DNA from: Sideroxydans sp. | Lineage (GTDB): Bacteria; Pseudomonadota; Gammaproteobacteria; Burkholderiales; Gallionellaceae | Direction of reading: 5' to 3' | Length of the DNA: 64,000 nt | Assembly (NCBI GenBank): GCA_028710605.1 | Contig: JAQTTU010000001.1 | Coordinates: 1-64,000 of the forward strand | In this document: one piece after another, positions 48,365 to 57,849 of the stretch | How the letters are laid out: every line of letters starts with the position of its first letter | Numbering within the stretch: the stretch's first letter is position 1 | The notes under the pieces: generated by a model | What the model was told of the DNA's origin: nothing | Database searches by the model: none | The model's input: only the letters and a program-made list of their open reading frames with translations | Translations under genes and position numbers: made by a program

Positions 48365-51300
48365 ATGACACAAGAAATCAGCACCGAAGTTCTATTGGAA
48401 AAATACGCGGAAGCGGACGAAAAATCGGTGCAGGATGTGCGCCGCCGCGTCGCGCGCGGTTTGGCACAAAACGAGAAACCGGAACAACGCGCCAAATGGG
48501 AAGAAGCATTTTTTCTCGCGCAGGAAAACGGTTTTGTGCCCGCCGGGCGCATCAACTCCGCTGCCGGATTGAAGATTCAAGCCACGCTCATCAACTGCTT
48601 TGTGCAACCCGTGGGCGATGCGATTTCCGGCACCACCGACGGCAAGCCGGGTATCTATGATGCGCTGCAACAAGCCGCCGAAACCATGCGGCGCGGCGGT
48701 GGCGTGGGCTACGATTTTTCTTCCATCCGCCCCGAAGGCGCGCACGTCAAAGGCACCAACTCGCGTGCCAGCGGCCCCATCTCTTACATGCGCGTGTTCG
48801 ACCGTTCGTGCGAAACCGTGGAATCCGCCGGTGCGCGGCGCGGCGCGCAAATGGGCGTGTTGCGTTGCGATCACCCCGACATCGAAAAATTTATCAGCGC
48901 AAAAGACAAAGGCGATCTGCGCAACTTCAACATCTCGGTCGGCGTGACCGATGCGCTGATGCGCGCGGTGGAAGCCGATCAGGAATTCGAGCTGGTGCAT
49001 AGCGCCGAACCTTCGGTTGCGATCAAAGAAGCGGGCGCAGCAAAACGCGCCGACGGCAAATGGGTGTATCGCACCGTGCGCGCCGCCGACCTGTGGAAGC
49101 AGATCATCGCCAGCACCTACGACCACGCCGAACCGGGCGTGCTGTTCATCGACCTGATGAACCGCGACAACAATCTTTCGTATTGCGAAGTGATCGAGGC
49201 CACGAATCCTTGCGTCACTGCCGACACTTGGGTGATGACCGAACAAGGTGCGCGCCAAGTGCGCGAACTGATCGGCAAACCTTTTGCGGCGATGGTCGAT
49301 GGCAAAGCTTATGCAACAGAATCGCAAGGCTTCTTCTTCACCGGCACTAAACCAGTATTGCGGTTAAAAACTGCCGAAGGCCATTCGTTGCGTTTGACCG
49401 CAGACCACAAGGTGCTGCGCGTTTCGCGCATGACGCGTTACACGCGCGAAACGGAATGGGTCAACGCTGGCGAGTTGCGCGCCGACGATCAAATCGTACT
49501 GCATAACCATCGCGCCATATCTGCGTGGAACGGCGCACATACCGAAGAGGAAGGTTATCTGCTCGGCTTGCTGATCGGCGATGGCACGCTCAAAAACGAC
49601 AAAGCCGTGCTGAGCGCTTGGGATGCCACCGCGCTGAAAATCGCCAACGGCGCGGACATGCAGCCCACCCCCGGCATCGCCGCTGTCATGCGCGCCGCCG
49701 AACACGCCGCGCGCTCGTTGCCGCACCGCGCCGATTTCAACGGCTGGCAAAAACCGGTGGATGGTCGCGGCGAATATCGTCTGGCGACTGGCGCATTGCG
49801 CACGCTGGCGCTAGAACTGGGGCTGACTCCCGGCAACAAACGTTTTACTGCGGCGATGGAAACCGCCTCGTCCGATTTTTATCGCGGCGTATTGCGCGGC
49901 ATGTTCGATGCCGACGGTTCGGTGCAAGGCTCGCAAGAAAAAGGCATCAGCGTGCGCTTGACGCAGATCGAGCTCGGTAATTTGCAGGCTGTGCAGCGCA
50001 TGCTGCAACGTCTCGGCATCATCTCCGCCATTTATCAAAATCGCCGTCCCGCCGGTTTGAAAGTCTTGCCGGACGGCAAAGGTGACATCAACCAAGAAAA
50101 TTCATTAGACCGTCATTCCGGCGAAGGCCGGAATCCAGCAATAATAAAAACTCCGCGAAGCGGACAAAACCATGATGTCGTCCCGCTAACGCGGGAATTT
50201 GTTAATCATCTGGATACCGGCCTTCGCCGGTATGACGTGGTTATTACAAATGAATTGGCTTATTCATCCAAGGAATATGACTGCCAGGCGCTGCATGAAC
50301 TCATCATCAGCGGCGAAAACATTGGACGTTATGCCGAGCTGGTTGGCTTTGCCGACAGCGACAAAATGGACAAGCTGAATGGTTTGCTGGCGATGTATCA
50401 TCGCAAGCCCTGCGGGCATGCCCGCTCCCTCTCTCCTAGCTCTCTCCCGCAAGCGGGCGAGAGGGACGCGGTCTCGCTTCGCGAGCATCAATTTGATGCA
50501 GAACGTTTCGTCGCCACCGTGTTGTCGCTGGAAGATGACGGCGTGGAAGATGTGTACGACGTGACCGTGGCCGAGGTACATGCCTTTGATGCCAACGGCT
50601 TGTATATCCACAACTGTGCCGAACAACCGCTGCCGCCCTACGGCTGCTGCTGCCTCGGCTCTATCGACATGACGCGCATGGTGAAGAATCCGTTCTCTGC
50701 TCATGCCGGTTTCGATTACGAGCCGTTCAAACAGTTGGTGCGCGTGGCGGTGCGCATGCTGGACAACGTGTTGGACGTGACCGCGTGGCCGTTGCCGGAG
50801 CAGCAGCAGGAGGCAAAAAACAAACGTCGCATCGGGCTGGGCTTTACCGGATTGGGCGATGCGCTGGTGATGTTGGGCTTGCGTTACGACACCGACGAGG
50901 CGCGCGAATTTGCCGCCGATGTCACGCGCGTGATGCGCGACGAGGCGTATCTCGCGTCGGTGGATTTGGCCATCGAGCGTGGCAAATTCCCGCTGCTGGA
51001 TACGGAAAAATATTTGTCCGCGCCGCGCTTCGCTTCGCGCTTGCCGGATGAGATCAAGCACAAGATTCGCCAGCACGGTTTGCGCAACAGCCACCTGCTT
51101 TCCATCGCGCCCACCGGCACGATTTCGCTGGCGTTTGCCGACAACGCGTCCAACGGCATCGAGCCCGCGTTCTCGTGGTTTTACACGCGCAAGAAACGCA
51201 TGATGGATGGCACATCGAAAGATTATTCGGTGGAAGATCACGCTTGGCGCGTGTTCAAGCAGCAGGGCGGCGATGTGAATAATCTGCCGCCCGAATTTGT

Positions 51301-52594
51301 TTCCGCGCTGGAAATTTCCGCCATCGACCACATGAAAATGGTGGCCGCCGTCGCGCCGTTTATCGACACCTCGATCAGCAAGACCGTCAACGTCCCCGCC
51401 GATTATCCGTATGAAGATTTCAAAGACCTTTACACCGAAGCGTGGAAGGCCGGATTGAAAGGCTTGGCGACGTATAGGCCGAACAGCGTGCTGGGTTCGG
51501 TGTTGTCGGTCACCCCGGAACCAAAGAAAGAAGATCAACCACAGGACTTCGTGTTCGACCAAGACAGACGCATCGTGCTGGAGACCGCGCCCAAGCCCGC
51601 GCTGGCCTCGCTGCGCTGGCCGGGTCGCCCCGCGTTGCCCGCTGGCAGCGAAGGCTGGACTTCACCGGTCGTAAAACATCCGCTCGGCAGTTTCGTGGCG
51701 TTCGTGTCGCACACCAAGAACGGCTGCAACCATCCGTTCGAAGTGTGGGTGAACGGCTCCGAACAACCGCGCGGACTGGGCGCGCTGGCGAAGTCGCTGT
51801 CGATGGACATGCGCACGCGCGATCCGGTGTGGGTGCGCATGAAACTGGAAATGCTGATGAAGTCCGCAGGCGACGACGCGTTCGACATGCCCATGCCGCC
51901 CGACGGCGAAATCAAACGTATGCCGAGTCTGGTCGCCGCGTTCGCGCACTTGCTGAAATACCGCATCGAAGAATTGGGCGCGCTGGAAGTTTGCGACGGC
52001 GTAACCACGCCGATGATGGACGCGCTGTTCGCGCGCAAAGAACCGAAGACCGGCACCGACGGCACCATGAGCTGGACGGTGGATATTTCAAACGGCGGCA
52101 GCGGCGACGACTTCGTGCTGGGCTTGAAAGAACTGATGCTGCCCGACGGCCAACGCCGCCCCTACTCCATGTGGCTGTCCGGCGTGTATCCGCGCGCACT
52201 CGACGGTTTGTGCAAAGTGTTGAGCCTGGACATGCGCGTCATCGACCCCGCGTGGATAGGCATGAAACTGCGCAAGCTCCTCAACTTCGGCGAACCGCTG
52301 GGCGACTTCATGGCGCGCGTACCCGGCGGCGCAAAAATGGAAAGCTACCCCTCCACCGTCTCCTACGTCGCCAAACTCATCATCCACCGCTACGCCATGC
52401 TCGGCATCCTCGACGAACACGGCTACCCGGTGCAGCAAATGGGCGTGCTGGAAATCCCTGAAGGACAGATCAAACCCACGGCGATCAAACCCATCACCGG
52501 CAAGGTGTGCAAGGAATGCGGGAATGCGACGCTGATTAAGAAGGATGGGTGCGAGTTTTGCACTAGTTGTGGGGCGATTGGGGCTTGCGGTTAA
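48365..52594 (+). CDS. nrdJ: Adenosylcobalamin-dependent (class II) ribonucleotide reductase with intein
   Basis: 1409 residues from ATG 48365 (AAGGAAT upstream). The frame is open to 48128 and GTG 48152 is possible, but those residues look non-coding. Exteins: N part with [25 protein letters not shown] and [15 protein letters not shown] part with [30 protein letters not shown], two TSCPD-like domains, and a zinc-ribbon end CKEC...CTSC. An intein (residues 283-750) splits the protein after ATNP, immediately before the active-site Cys of NPCAEQ. Class II enzymes make deoxyribonucleotides with or without oxygen using B12. Regulated by the NrdR box. Confidence 0.96.
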   Translation: MTQEISTEVLLEKYAEADEKSVQDVRRRVARGLAQNEKPEQRAKWEEAFFLAQENGFVPAGRINSAAGLKIQATLINCFVQPVGDAISGTTDGKPGIYDALQQAAETMRRGGGVGYDFSSIRPEGAHVKGTNSRASGPISYMRVFDRSCETVESAGARRGAQMGVLRCDHPDIEKFISAKDKGDLRNFNISVGVTDALMRAVEADQEFELVHSAEPSVAIKEAGAAKRADGKWVYRTVRAADLWKQIIASTYDHAEPGVLFIDLMNRDNNLSYCEVIEATNPCVTADTWVMTEQGARQVRELIGKPFAAMVDGKAYATESQGFFFTGTKPVLRLKTAEGHSLRLTADHKVLRVSRMTRYTRETEWVNAGELRADDQIVLHNHRAISAWNGAHTEEEGYLLGLLIGDGTLKNDKAVLSAWDATALKIANGADMQPTPGIAAVMRAAEHAARSLPHRADFNGWQKPVDGRGEYRLATGALRTLALELGLTPGNKRFTAAMETASSDFYRGVLRGMFDADGSVQGSQEKGISVRLTQIELGNLQAVQRMLQRLGIISAIYQNRRPAGLKVLPDGKGDINQENSLDRHSGEGRNPAIIKTPRSGQNHDVVPLTREFVNHLDTGLRRYDVVITNELAYSSKEYDCQALHELIISGENIGRYAELVGFADSDKMDKLNGLLAMYHRKPCGHARSLSPSSLPQAGERDAVSLREHQFDAERFVATVLSLEDDGVEDVYDVTVAEVHAFDANGLYIHNCAEQPLPPYGCCCLGSIDMTRMVKNPFSAHAGFDYEPFKQLVRVAVRMLDNVLDVTAWPLPEQQQEAKNKRRIGLGFTGLGDALVMLGLRYDTDEAREFAADVTRVMRDEAYLASVDLAIERGKFPLLDTEKYLSAPRFASRLPDEIKHKIRQHGLRNSHLLSIAPTGTISLAFADNASNGIEPAFSWFYTRKKRMMDGTSKDYSVEDHAWRVFKQQGGDVNNLPPEFVSALEISAIDHMKMVAAVAPFIDTSISKTVNVPADYPYEDFKDLYTEAWKAGLKGLATYRPNSVLGSVLSVTPEPKKEDQPQDFVFDQDRRIVLETAPKPALASLRWPGRPALPAGSEGWTSPVVKHPLGSFVAFVSHTKNGCNHPFEVWVNGSEQPRGLGALAKSLSMDMRTRDPVWVRMKLEMLMKSAGDDAFDMPMPPDGEIKRMPSLVAAFAHLLKYRIEELGALEVCDGVTTPMMDALFARKEPKTGTDGTMSWTVDISNGGSGDDFVLGLKELMLPDGQRRPYSMWLSGVYPRALDGLCKVLSLDMRVIDPAWIGMKLRKLLNFGEPLGDFMARVPGGAKMESYPSTVSYVAKLIIHRYAMLGILDEHGYPVQQMGVLEIPEGQIKPTAIKPITGKVCKECGNATLIKKDGCEFCTSCGAIGACG
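50110..50238. repeat. GTCATTCCGGCG element, copy 4, in frame inside the intein
   Basis: CCGTCATTCCGGCGAAGGCC at the left and GGCCTTCGCCGGTATGACG at the right, 129 nt in all, a multiple of three. It encodes RHSGEGRNP...LDTGLRRYD. Confidence 0.88.
50404..50490. repeat. C-rich repeat in frame inside the intein
   Basis: GCCCTGCGGGCATGCCCGCT followed by CTCTCCCGCAAGCGGGCGAG and GCGGTCTCGCTTCGCGAGC. It encodes [19 protein letters not shown] in a spacer before block F. Confidence 0.75.
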
Positions 52595-52687
52595 TAAATT
52601 GGACTACGGTAGTTTTTCTGAAACAGGATATGCACCGATTTCGGTGTCTATTTTACGTTAGCGCCCATAAAACTGAGGAGGTTCAAC

Positions 52688-53020
52688 ATGTCTACGTTTT
52701 ACCAAAAGCAAGGCGTATCCTCTTGCGAGATCGCGGGAGCAGTTGCACTTGCCGCGCTTCATGATCTTCGTGTCAATTTGTTTAGCTTCGCTGGGTTCCC
52801 TCAGGTTTCTGTGTCAGAAGCACCAAACGCCAAATTTACTATCGCACTCTCGTTTAATAACAAGGCAGGTAAGGCGAGTTCCGTTACATTTGAGCTGGAC
52901 GAGAAAGTTGCGTTTGCAGCAGCAAAGCGTTTCAAGAAAGAACTCACTCATGATGTAAATATCTTTGAGCGTGTACAGAATGCGTTAGCAACACTTGAGG
53001 GGGAAATTGGTCACTCGTAA
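52688..53020 (+). CDS. Small hypothetical protein
   Basis: 110 residues, ATG 52688 preceded by GAGGAGGTTCAAC, a strong ribosome site. No family recognised. It has one mildly hydrophobic helix (CEIAGAVALAALHDLRVNLF) and a charged C-terminal half (FELDEKVAFAAAKRFKKEL). Lower GC than nrdJ. Soluble, alpha-beta by appearance. Independent of nrdJ, with 93 nt between them. Confidence 0.65.
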   Translation: MSTFYQKQGVSSCEIAGAVALAALHDLRVNLFSFAGFPQVSVSEAPNAKFTIALSFNNKAGKASSVTFELDEKVAFAAAKRFKKELTHDVNIFERVQNALATLEGEIGHS

Positions 53021-53048
53021 TTAAAGGGGGCGATTGATTCTGAACTCA

Positions 53049-53261
53049 AAAACAAACCCCTCCCAACCTCCCCTTGTCAGGGGAGGAGTAGCTCGTTGAA
53101 TAACCCTAGCCAAGTAGGGTGCGCTTGCGCACCATTTGCGCTGGTGCGTAAACGCACCCTACGTTTCAAAACGGAAAACTTGACCACCCCACACACTGAA
53201 GATGTCCGACAATAGGCGATCTCCACACAGCGCAAAGCGTAGATCGCCTATTGACGGGCGT
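53049..53261. repeat. Three repeats in series: C-rich, GTAGGGTGCGC palindrome, REP pair
   Basis: 53049-53086: CCCCTCCCAACCTCCCC and CAGGGGAGG, as at 44319. 53114-53162: GTAGGGTGCGCTTGCGCACC and GGTGCG...GCACCCTAC, bounded by GTAG/CTAC. 53201-53261: REP pair GATGTCCGACAATAGGCGAT and ATCGCCTATTGACGGGCG. These fill the 344-nt gap; no gene is seen. Confidence 0.8.
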
Positions 53262-53364
53262 TGCGGGGCAGTTGGTGTTTCAAGAAATCAGTCGCACTGT
53301 CTTCTGACTTCACGCTGTTAATTTTGTATTTCCGTGCCGCGCTTCTACCAACAGGAGGAACACC

Positions 53365-53916
53365 ATGGGCCAACAATTTACCGAACTTTCCGCGAAGCAT
53401 ATTCAGTTCATCGCCGAACAACGGATCTTCTTCGTCGGCACGGCCACTGCGGACAGCCGCGTAAACGTTTCGCCCAAGGGCATGGACTCGTTCAGGGTGC
53501 TGGGCAACAAGCGCGTGGCTTGGCTGAATCTGACCGGAAGCAGCAATGAAACATCGGCGCATGTGCAGCAATCCCCGCGCATGACGATCATGTTTTGCGC
53601 CTTTGACGGTGCGCCGTTAATCCTGAGGCTTTATGGCACGGCGAAGGTGGTTCACATGAACGATCCCGAATGGGCGGAGCTGCTGTCCCTGTTCACTCCG
53701 CCGCCGGGTGCGCGCCAGATTTTCGACGTTACGCTGGAACTGGTGCAATCGTCTTGCGGCATGTCCGTGCCGTATTACACCTATTCCGGCAACCGGGAAT
53801 TGCTGAGTGACTGGGCGGCGAAAAAAGGCGGGGATGGGTTAAGGCGCTACTGGGAAGAAAAGAATCAAACCAGCATCGACGGAATTCCCACCAACATTGT
53901 CGCAAAAAATGGCTAG
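53365..53916 (+). CDS. Pyridoxamine 5'-phosphate oxidase-like flavin-binding protein
   Basis: 183 residues, ATG 53365 with AGGAGGAACACC upstream. Split-barrel fold of the PNPOx-like family: FVGTATADSRVNVSPKGMDSFRVLG, a TGSSNETSAHVQQSPRMTIMF segment and GTAKVVHMND. Such proteins bind FMN or F420 but often lack known substrates; the family member annotated as PNPOx in this size class is not the vitamin B6 enzyme. Flanked by REP pairs. Confidence 0.88.
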   Translation: MGQQFTELSAKHIQFIAEQRIFFVGTATADSRVNVSPKGMDSFRVLGNKRVAWLNLTGSSNETSAHVQQSPRMTIMFCAFDGAPLILRLYGTAKVVHMNDPEWAELLSLFTPPPGARQIFDVTLELVQSSCGMSVPYYTYSGNRELLSDWAAKKGGDGLRRYWEEKNQTSIDGIPTNIVAKNG

Positions 53917-53933
53917 TCACACCCCTACATGAA

Positions 53934-53993
53934 GATGCCCGCCAATAGGCGATCTACATGCATCGCAAAGCGTAGATCGCCTATTGACGGGCG
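53934..53993. repeat. REP-like pair
   Basis: GATGCCCGCCAATAGGCGAT and ATCGCCTATTGACGGGCG in inverted orientation. The internal GCAAAGCGTAGATCGCC is shared with the pair at 53201. Confidence 0.85.
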
Positions 53994-54069
53994 TTGCGAA
54001 GTAGTTGAAGTGTGCGAATAATCAAAACAATTCGCCCCCAACTCATTCAAAACCCAAACCCCGCACAAC

Positions 54070-54101
54070 AAAAAGCCCGCCACTTTCGTGGCGGGCTTTT
54101 T
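54070..54101. terminator. Bidirectional rho-independent terminator
   Basis: AAAAGCCCGCCAC, loop TTTC, GTGGCGGGCTTTT. Serves the minus-strand cold-shock gene ending at 54120 and could stop plus-strand readthrough. Confidence 0.9.
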
Positions 54102-54119
54102 ATCACATCTCAGTGGGAA

Positions 54120-54323
54120 TTAACCCGCTTGGATGTTGGAGGCTTGCTTGCCCTTTGGACCTTGAACAACTTCGAAAGTCACTTTCTGACCTTCTTTGAG
54201 CGACTTGAAGCCGCTCATGTTGATCGCGGAGAAATGCGCGAACAGATCTTCGCTGCCATCATCGGGAGTAATGAAACCGAAACCCTTTGCGTCGTTGAAC
54301 CACTTTACTGTACCGTTTGCCAT
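54120..54323 (-). CDS. Cold-shock domain protein (CspA family)
   Basis: 67 residues from ATG 54323; the longer frame is leader. The RNA-binding motifs [11 protein letters not shown] (RNP1) and DLFAHFSAI (RNP2) are intact, giving a single OB-fold that melts RNA secondary structure. Some members are constitutive (CspC/CspE), others cold-induced. AAGGAAG precedes the start. A terminator-like hairpin lies in the leader (54338-54363), and Csp proteins are known antitermination factors, so autoregulation is plausible. Confidence 0.96.
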   Translation of the reverse strand: MANGTVKWFNDAKGFGFITPDDGSEDLFAHFSAINMSGFKSLKEGQKVTFEVVQGPKGKQASNIQAG

Positions 54324-54337
54324 GCTTAACTTCCTTA

Positions 54338-54363
54338 CAAAAAACGACGGGTGGAAGCCCGTC
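54338..54363 (-). terminator. Terminator-like hairpin in the csp leader
   Basis: On the minus strand GACGGG, loop CTTCCA, CCCGTC, then GTTTTTT, ending about 15 nt before the start codon. No minus-strand gene lies directly upstream, so the structure belongs to the csp leader and may act as an attenuator. Confidence 0.6.
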
Positions 54364-54568
54364 AAATTGTTTGAATTCCAAGATCGCAAATGGGACCGCA
54401 CATGGCAAAACCAGCACTAGCAGATACTTTGATTCAAACACCCGGACGCTTTTTACCCCACCCTAACTCGCGCAGTCAAGCGCTTCTTGAAATTATTTAC
54501 AAAACAGACTTGAAAAAGCCGCGCCAATCGTCAAATATGAGGCCGAGAGCCATGCCACAGCGACCACG

Positions 54569-54871
54569 ATGACAACACAGCAGGAAAATATTTTATTGCT
54601 CGAACGCGGCAAAACCAAGCCGCCCAAGCTATATAAAGTCGTGCTGCTGAATGACGATTTCACCACGATGGAATTTGTGATCGAAGTGCTGCAACTATTT
54701 TTTGCGAAGAGCACGGAACAGGCTATGCAAATCATGCTCAAAGTTCATAATGAAGGCTCGGCAGTATGCGGTTTGTATCCCCGAGACATCGCGGAAACCA
54801 AGGTGAGTCAGGTAATGGGATATGCAACACAACATGGACATCCTTTGAGATGCCGGATGGAGGAAAACTAA
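54569..54871 (+). CDS. clpS: ClpS adaptor protein
   Basis: 100 residues. Binds the ClpA N domain and delivers N-degron substrates. Core: [28 protein letters not shown] with the Asn-Asp pair that contacts the N-terminal amino group, [24 protein letters not shown] with the His. Runs straight into clpA: TAA 54869-54871 is followed at once by ATG 54872, with GGAGGAAAAC upstream. Confidence 0.96.
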   Translation: MTTQQENILLLERGKTKPPKLYKVVLLNDDFTTMEFVIEVLQLFFAKSTEQAMQIMLKVHNEGSAVCGLYPRDIAETKVSQVMGYATQHGHPLRCRMEEN

Positions 54872-57133
54872 ATGATCGCGCAAGAATTGGAAATCAGCCT
54901 GCACCTCGCCTTTGTCGAGGCCAGACAAAAGCGCCATGAGTTCATCACCGTCGAACATCTGTTGCTGGCGATGCTGGATAATCCTTCTGCCGCACATGTG
55001 CTGCGCGCTTGCGGGGCGGATGTGGATGAACTGCGCGCGGTGCTGACGCAGCACATCGAGACGCACACGCCGGTGGTGCTCGGCAACAACGAAGTGGATA
55101 CGCAGCCCACGGTCGGCTTTCAGCGCGTGATCCAGCGCGCCATCCTGCATGTGCAATCCACCAACAAAAAAGAAGTGACCGGAGCGAATATTCTCGTGGC
55201 GCTGTTCGGCGAGAAAGAATCGCATGCGGTGTATTTTCTCAACCAGCGCGCGATCACCCGCCTCGACGTGGTGAACTACATCGCGCACGGCATCAACAAA
55301 ACGGCAGAGACGCAGCAAGCTGCCACACACAAAACCGCGAACGAATCCGACGCGGAGGAAAAGCAAAGCAACGACGGCGCGCTGAAAAACTACACGCTGG
55401 ATCTGAACGCGCATGCGCTGGCCGGAAAAATTGATCCGCTGATCGGGCGCGACATGGAGCTGGAGCGCGTGATTCAAACGCTGTGCCGCCGCCGCAAAAA
55501 CAATCCGCTGCTGGTGGGCGAGGCGGGCGTGGGCAAGACCGCCATCGCCGAAGGCCTGGCGCGCCGCATCATCGAAGGCGACATCCCGGACATTCTGAAA
55601 GATGCGCATGTGTATGGGCTGGACATGGGTTCGTTGCTGGCCGGCACCAAGTATCGCGGCGATTTCGAGCAGCGCCTGAAAGCGGTGCTGAAAGAATTGA
55701 AAGACACGCCGAATGCGGTGCTGTTTATCGACGAGATTCACACGCTGATCGGCGCGGGCGCGGCCTCCGGCGGCACCATGGACGCGTCCAATCTGCTCAA
55801 GCCCGCGTTGTCCAGCGGCGTGCTGAAATGTATTGGCGCGACCACGTATCAGGAATATCGCGGCATCTTCGAAAAGGATTCCGCGCTGTCGCGTCGTTTC
55901 CAGAAGATCGACGTGTCCGAACCTTCGGTGGAACAGACCATTGAAATTTTGAAGGGGCTGAAATCGCGCTTCGAAGACCACCACAGCATCAAGTTCAGCG
56001 CCGCCGCCATCACCAGCGCCGCCGAACTTTCCGCGCGTTACATCAACGACCGCCATCTGCCGGACAAGGCCATCGACGTGCTGGACGAAGCGGGTGCGGC
56101 ACAACGCATCCTGCCCAAGTCCAGACAGAAAAAAATCGTGGGCAAACACGAAATCGAAGAGATCATCGCCAAGATCGCGCGTATCCCGACGCGCACCGTG
56201 TCGCACGACGACCGCAACGCACTGAAGAATCTCGACCGCGATTTGAAGGCCACCGTGTTCGGTCAGGACAAAGCCATCGACGCACTGGCGCGCGCCATCA
56301 AGATGTCGCGCAGCGGCCTCGGCAATCCGCAAAAACCTATCGGCAGTTTCCTGTTCTCCGGCCCCACCGGCGTGGGCAAGACCGAAGTGGCGCGCCAATT
56401 GGCGTACAGCATGGGCATGCCCATCCACCGCTTCGACATGTCCGAATACATGGAACGCCACGCCGTGTCGCGCCTGATAGGCGCGCCGCCCGGCTACGTC
56501 GGTTTCGACCAGGGCGGCCTGCTCACCGAAGCCATCAGCAAACAGCCGCACAGCGTGCTGCTGCTGGATGAGATCGAAAAAGCGCACCCGGACATTTTCA
56601 ACATTCTTCTGCAAGTGATGGATCACGGCACGCTCACCGACAACAACGGACGCAAGGCCGACTTCCGCAACGTGGTCATCATCATGACCACCAACGCGGG
56701 CGCAGAAGCCTTGAACAAGACGCAGATCGGCTTCACCAAGAGCGCCACCGGCGGCGACGAACTGGCCGACATCAAACGCCTGTTCACCCCCGAGTTCCGC
56801 AACCGTCTGGATGCCATCGTATCGTTTGCTTCGTTGTCGAAAGAAGTCATCCTGCGCGTGGTGGACAAATTCCTGATGCAACTGGAAGAACAACTGCACG
56901 AGAAAAAAGTGGAAGTCGAATTCACCGCCGCACTCAAGGAACACCTCGCCGAACACGGCTTCGACCCGCTGATGGGCGCACGCCCGATGGCAAGGTTGAT
57001 TCAAGACACCATCCGCTCCGCGCTGGCCGACGAACTGCTGTTCGGCAAACTGGCGAACGGCGGCAAGGTGACCGTGGATGTGAAGGACGGCAAGGTGGGG
57101 CTGGAGTTTGAGGAGGAGGAAGTGGCGATTTAA
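54872..57133 (+). CDS. clpA: ClpA ATPase subunit of ClpAP protease
   Basis: 753 residues. N domain about 1-145 (LEISLHLAFVEARQKRHEFITVEHLLLAMLD), a charged linker, AAA-1 with Walker A GEAGVGKT near 216, AAA-2 with GPTGVGKTE near 497. There is no coiled-coil M domain, unlike ClpB in the same window. Length and layout match E. coli ClpA (758 residues). Translocates substrates into ClpP; clpP itself is not here. Translated from the clpS message. Confidence 0.97.
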   Translation: MIAQELEISLHLAFVEARQKRHEFITVEHLLLAMLDNPSAAHVLRACGADVDELRAVLTQHIETHTPVVLGNNEVDTQPTVGFQRVIQRAILHVQSTNKKEVTGANILVALFGEKESHAVYFLNQRAITRLDVVNYIAHGINKTAETQQAATHKTANESDAEEKQSNDGALKNYTLDLNAHALAGKIDPLIGRDMELERVIQTLCRRRKNNPLLVGEAGVGKTAIAEGLARRIIEGDIPDILKDAHVYGLDMGSLLAGTKYRGDFEQRLKAVLKELKDTPNAVLFIDEIHTLIGAGAASGGTMDASNLLKPALSSGVLKCIGATTYQEYRGIFEKDSALSRRFQKIDVSEPSVEQTIEILKGLKSRFEDHHSIKFSAAAITSAAELSARYINDRHLPDKAIDVLDEAGAAQRILPKSRQKKIVGKHEIEEIIAKIARIPTRTVSHDDRNALKNLDRDLKATVFGQDKAIDALARAIKMSRSGLGNPQKPIGSFLFSGPTGVGKTEVARQLAYSMGMPIHRFDMSEYMERHAVSRLIGAPPGYVGFDQGGLLTEAISKQPHSVLLLDEIEKAHPDIFNILLQVMDHGTLTDNNGRKADFRNVVIIMTTNAGAEALNKTQIGFTKSATGGDELADIKRLFTPEFRNRLDAIVSFASLSKEVILRVVDKFLMQLEEQLHEKKVEVEFTAALKEHLAEHGFDPLMGARPMARLIQDTIRSALADELLFGKLANGGKVTVDVKDGKVGLEFEEEEVAI

Positions 57134-57152
57134 ACGCAGTTAACCAAATACA

Positions 57153-57749
57153 ATGAGCGCCACTTCCCAACGAGACCAAGCTTCTAATCTAGCGAAACAA
57201 AACTCTTTGGAGGCCTTGAAAAAAGCGCGCGCCATCTTGGATCCTTGGTTTAGAGCTCAGGCGTTATCGTGGGTAGCACGATTCACTGACGGTGATCCAA
57301 TCAAGATCGCGAGTGAGGCTGCAAATGCCGCAAGTTTGTGCGATGACGAATATAAAAAAGTAGCCGTTCGTGCATGGGAAGTCGCGGCGTTGGCGGAAAG
57401 ACAGAAATTTAACGAAGCCAGCAAAGCTCTTCATGAGGCAATTACCGAATCCAAGATGGTTTCACCGAACTCGTCAAAAGCCGAAGCTTTGACACTCTTG
57501 TTACATGCATCAACTCAAATTGGCTCCAATGAGGCGATAGTTGTAAGCAAGAGCCTGATTTCCAATTGCGGGGATGATTCTCATTGGCGTTGTTTACGAG
57601 CTATCCTAGATGCGGCGTCCATCCTTGCCAAACAAAACATGGATGCTGCAAAGAATTTTACGTCACTCATCGCTGATGAGAAAACGAGAAAAAAGGCAGA
57701 GAAGATAATCCAAAGTGGCGGTCAAAATCCCAGACCGTTCTTTTGGTAA
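57153..57749 (+). CDS. Hypothetical alpha-helical repeat protein
   Basis: 198 residues, no firm family. The sequence is a series of amphipathic helix pairs (ALKKARAILDPWFRAQALSWVARF, KVAVRAWEVAALAERQKFNEASKALHEA, AEALTLLLHASTQIG, AASILAKQNMDAAKNF), suggesting a TPR- or HEAT-like solenoid. It is AT-richer than clpA, 19 nt upstream. No ribosome site is obvious, so it may be reinitiated from the clpA message. Probably acquired. Confidence 0.6.
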   Translation: MSATSQRDQASNLAKQNSLEALKKARAILDPWFRAQALSWVARFTDGDPIKIASEAANAASLCDDEYKKVAVRAWEVAALAERQKFNEASKALHEAITESKMVSPNSSKAEALTLLLHASTQIGSNEAIVVSKSLISNCGDDSHWRCLRAILDAASILAKQNMDAAKNFTSLIADEKTRKKAEKIIQSGGQNPRPFFW

Positions 57750-57802
57750 ACTCAACAAACAAACATAAGACGCGATTACTAACAGGCAATACGCCGTATG
57801 TA

Positions 57803-57843
57803 ATACCATCCGGCGGAATACGCTGCGCTATTCCGCCCTACAA
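57803..57843. repeat. GCGGAATACGCTGCGCTATT palindromic repeat, half copy
   Basis: GGCGGAATACGCTGCGCTAT followed by TCCGCCCTAC, resembling the right half of the elements at 374 and 13145 and ending in CTAC. Lies just before gluQ. Confidence 0.6.
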
Positions 57844-57849
57844 TAGCGA

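Larger units (their letters stand above)
49211..50614 (+). other. Intein with LAGLIDADG homing endonuclease in nrdJ
   Basis: 468 residues. Block [21 protein letters not shown] begins with the splicing Cys; block [12 protein letters not shown] carries the TxxH motif. The two LAGLIDADG helices are [10 protein letters not shown] and [10 protein letters not shown] with their acidic metal ligands, so the endonuclease could be active. Block [19 protein letters not shown] and block G LYIHN end in the His-Asn needed for cyclisation, followed by Cys +1. Between the endonuclease and block F, two palindromic repeats add about 70 residues. Splicing would restore NPCAEQ. Confidence 0.93.

Noticed and set aside
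54695-57004. 769-residue open frame opposite clpA
   Set aside because: Shadow of clpS-clpA with the same compositional bias; no conserved motif.
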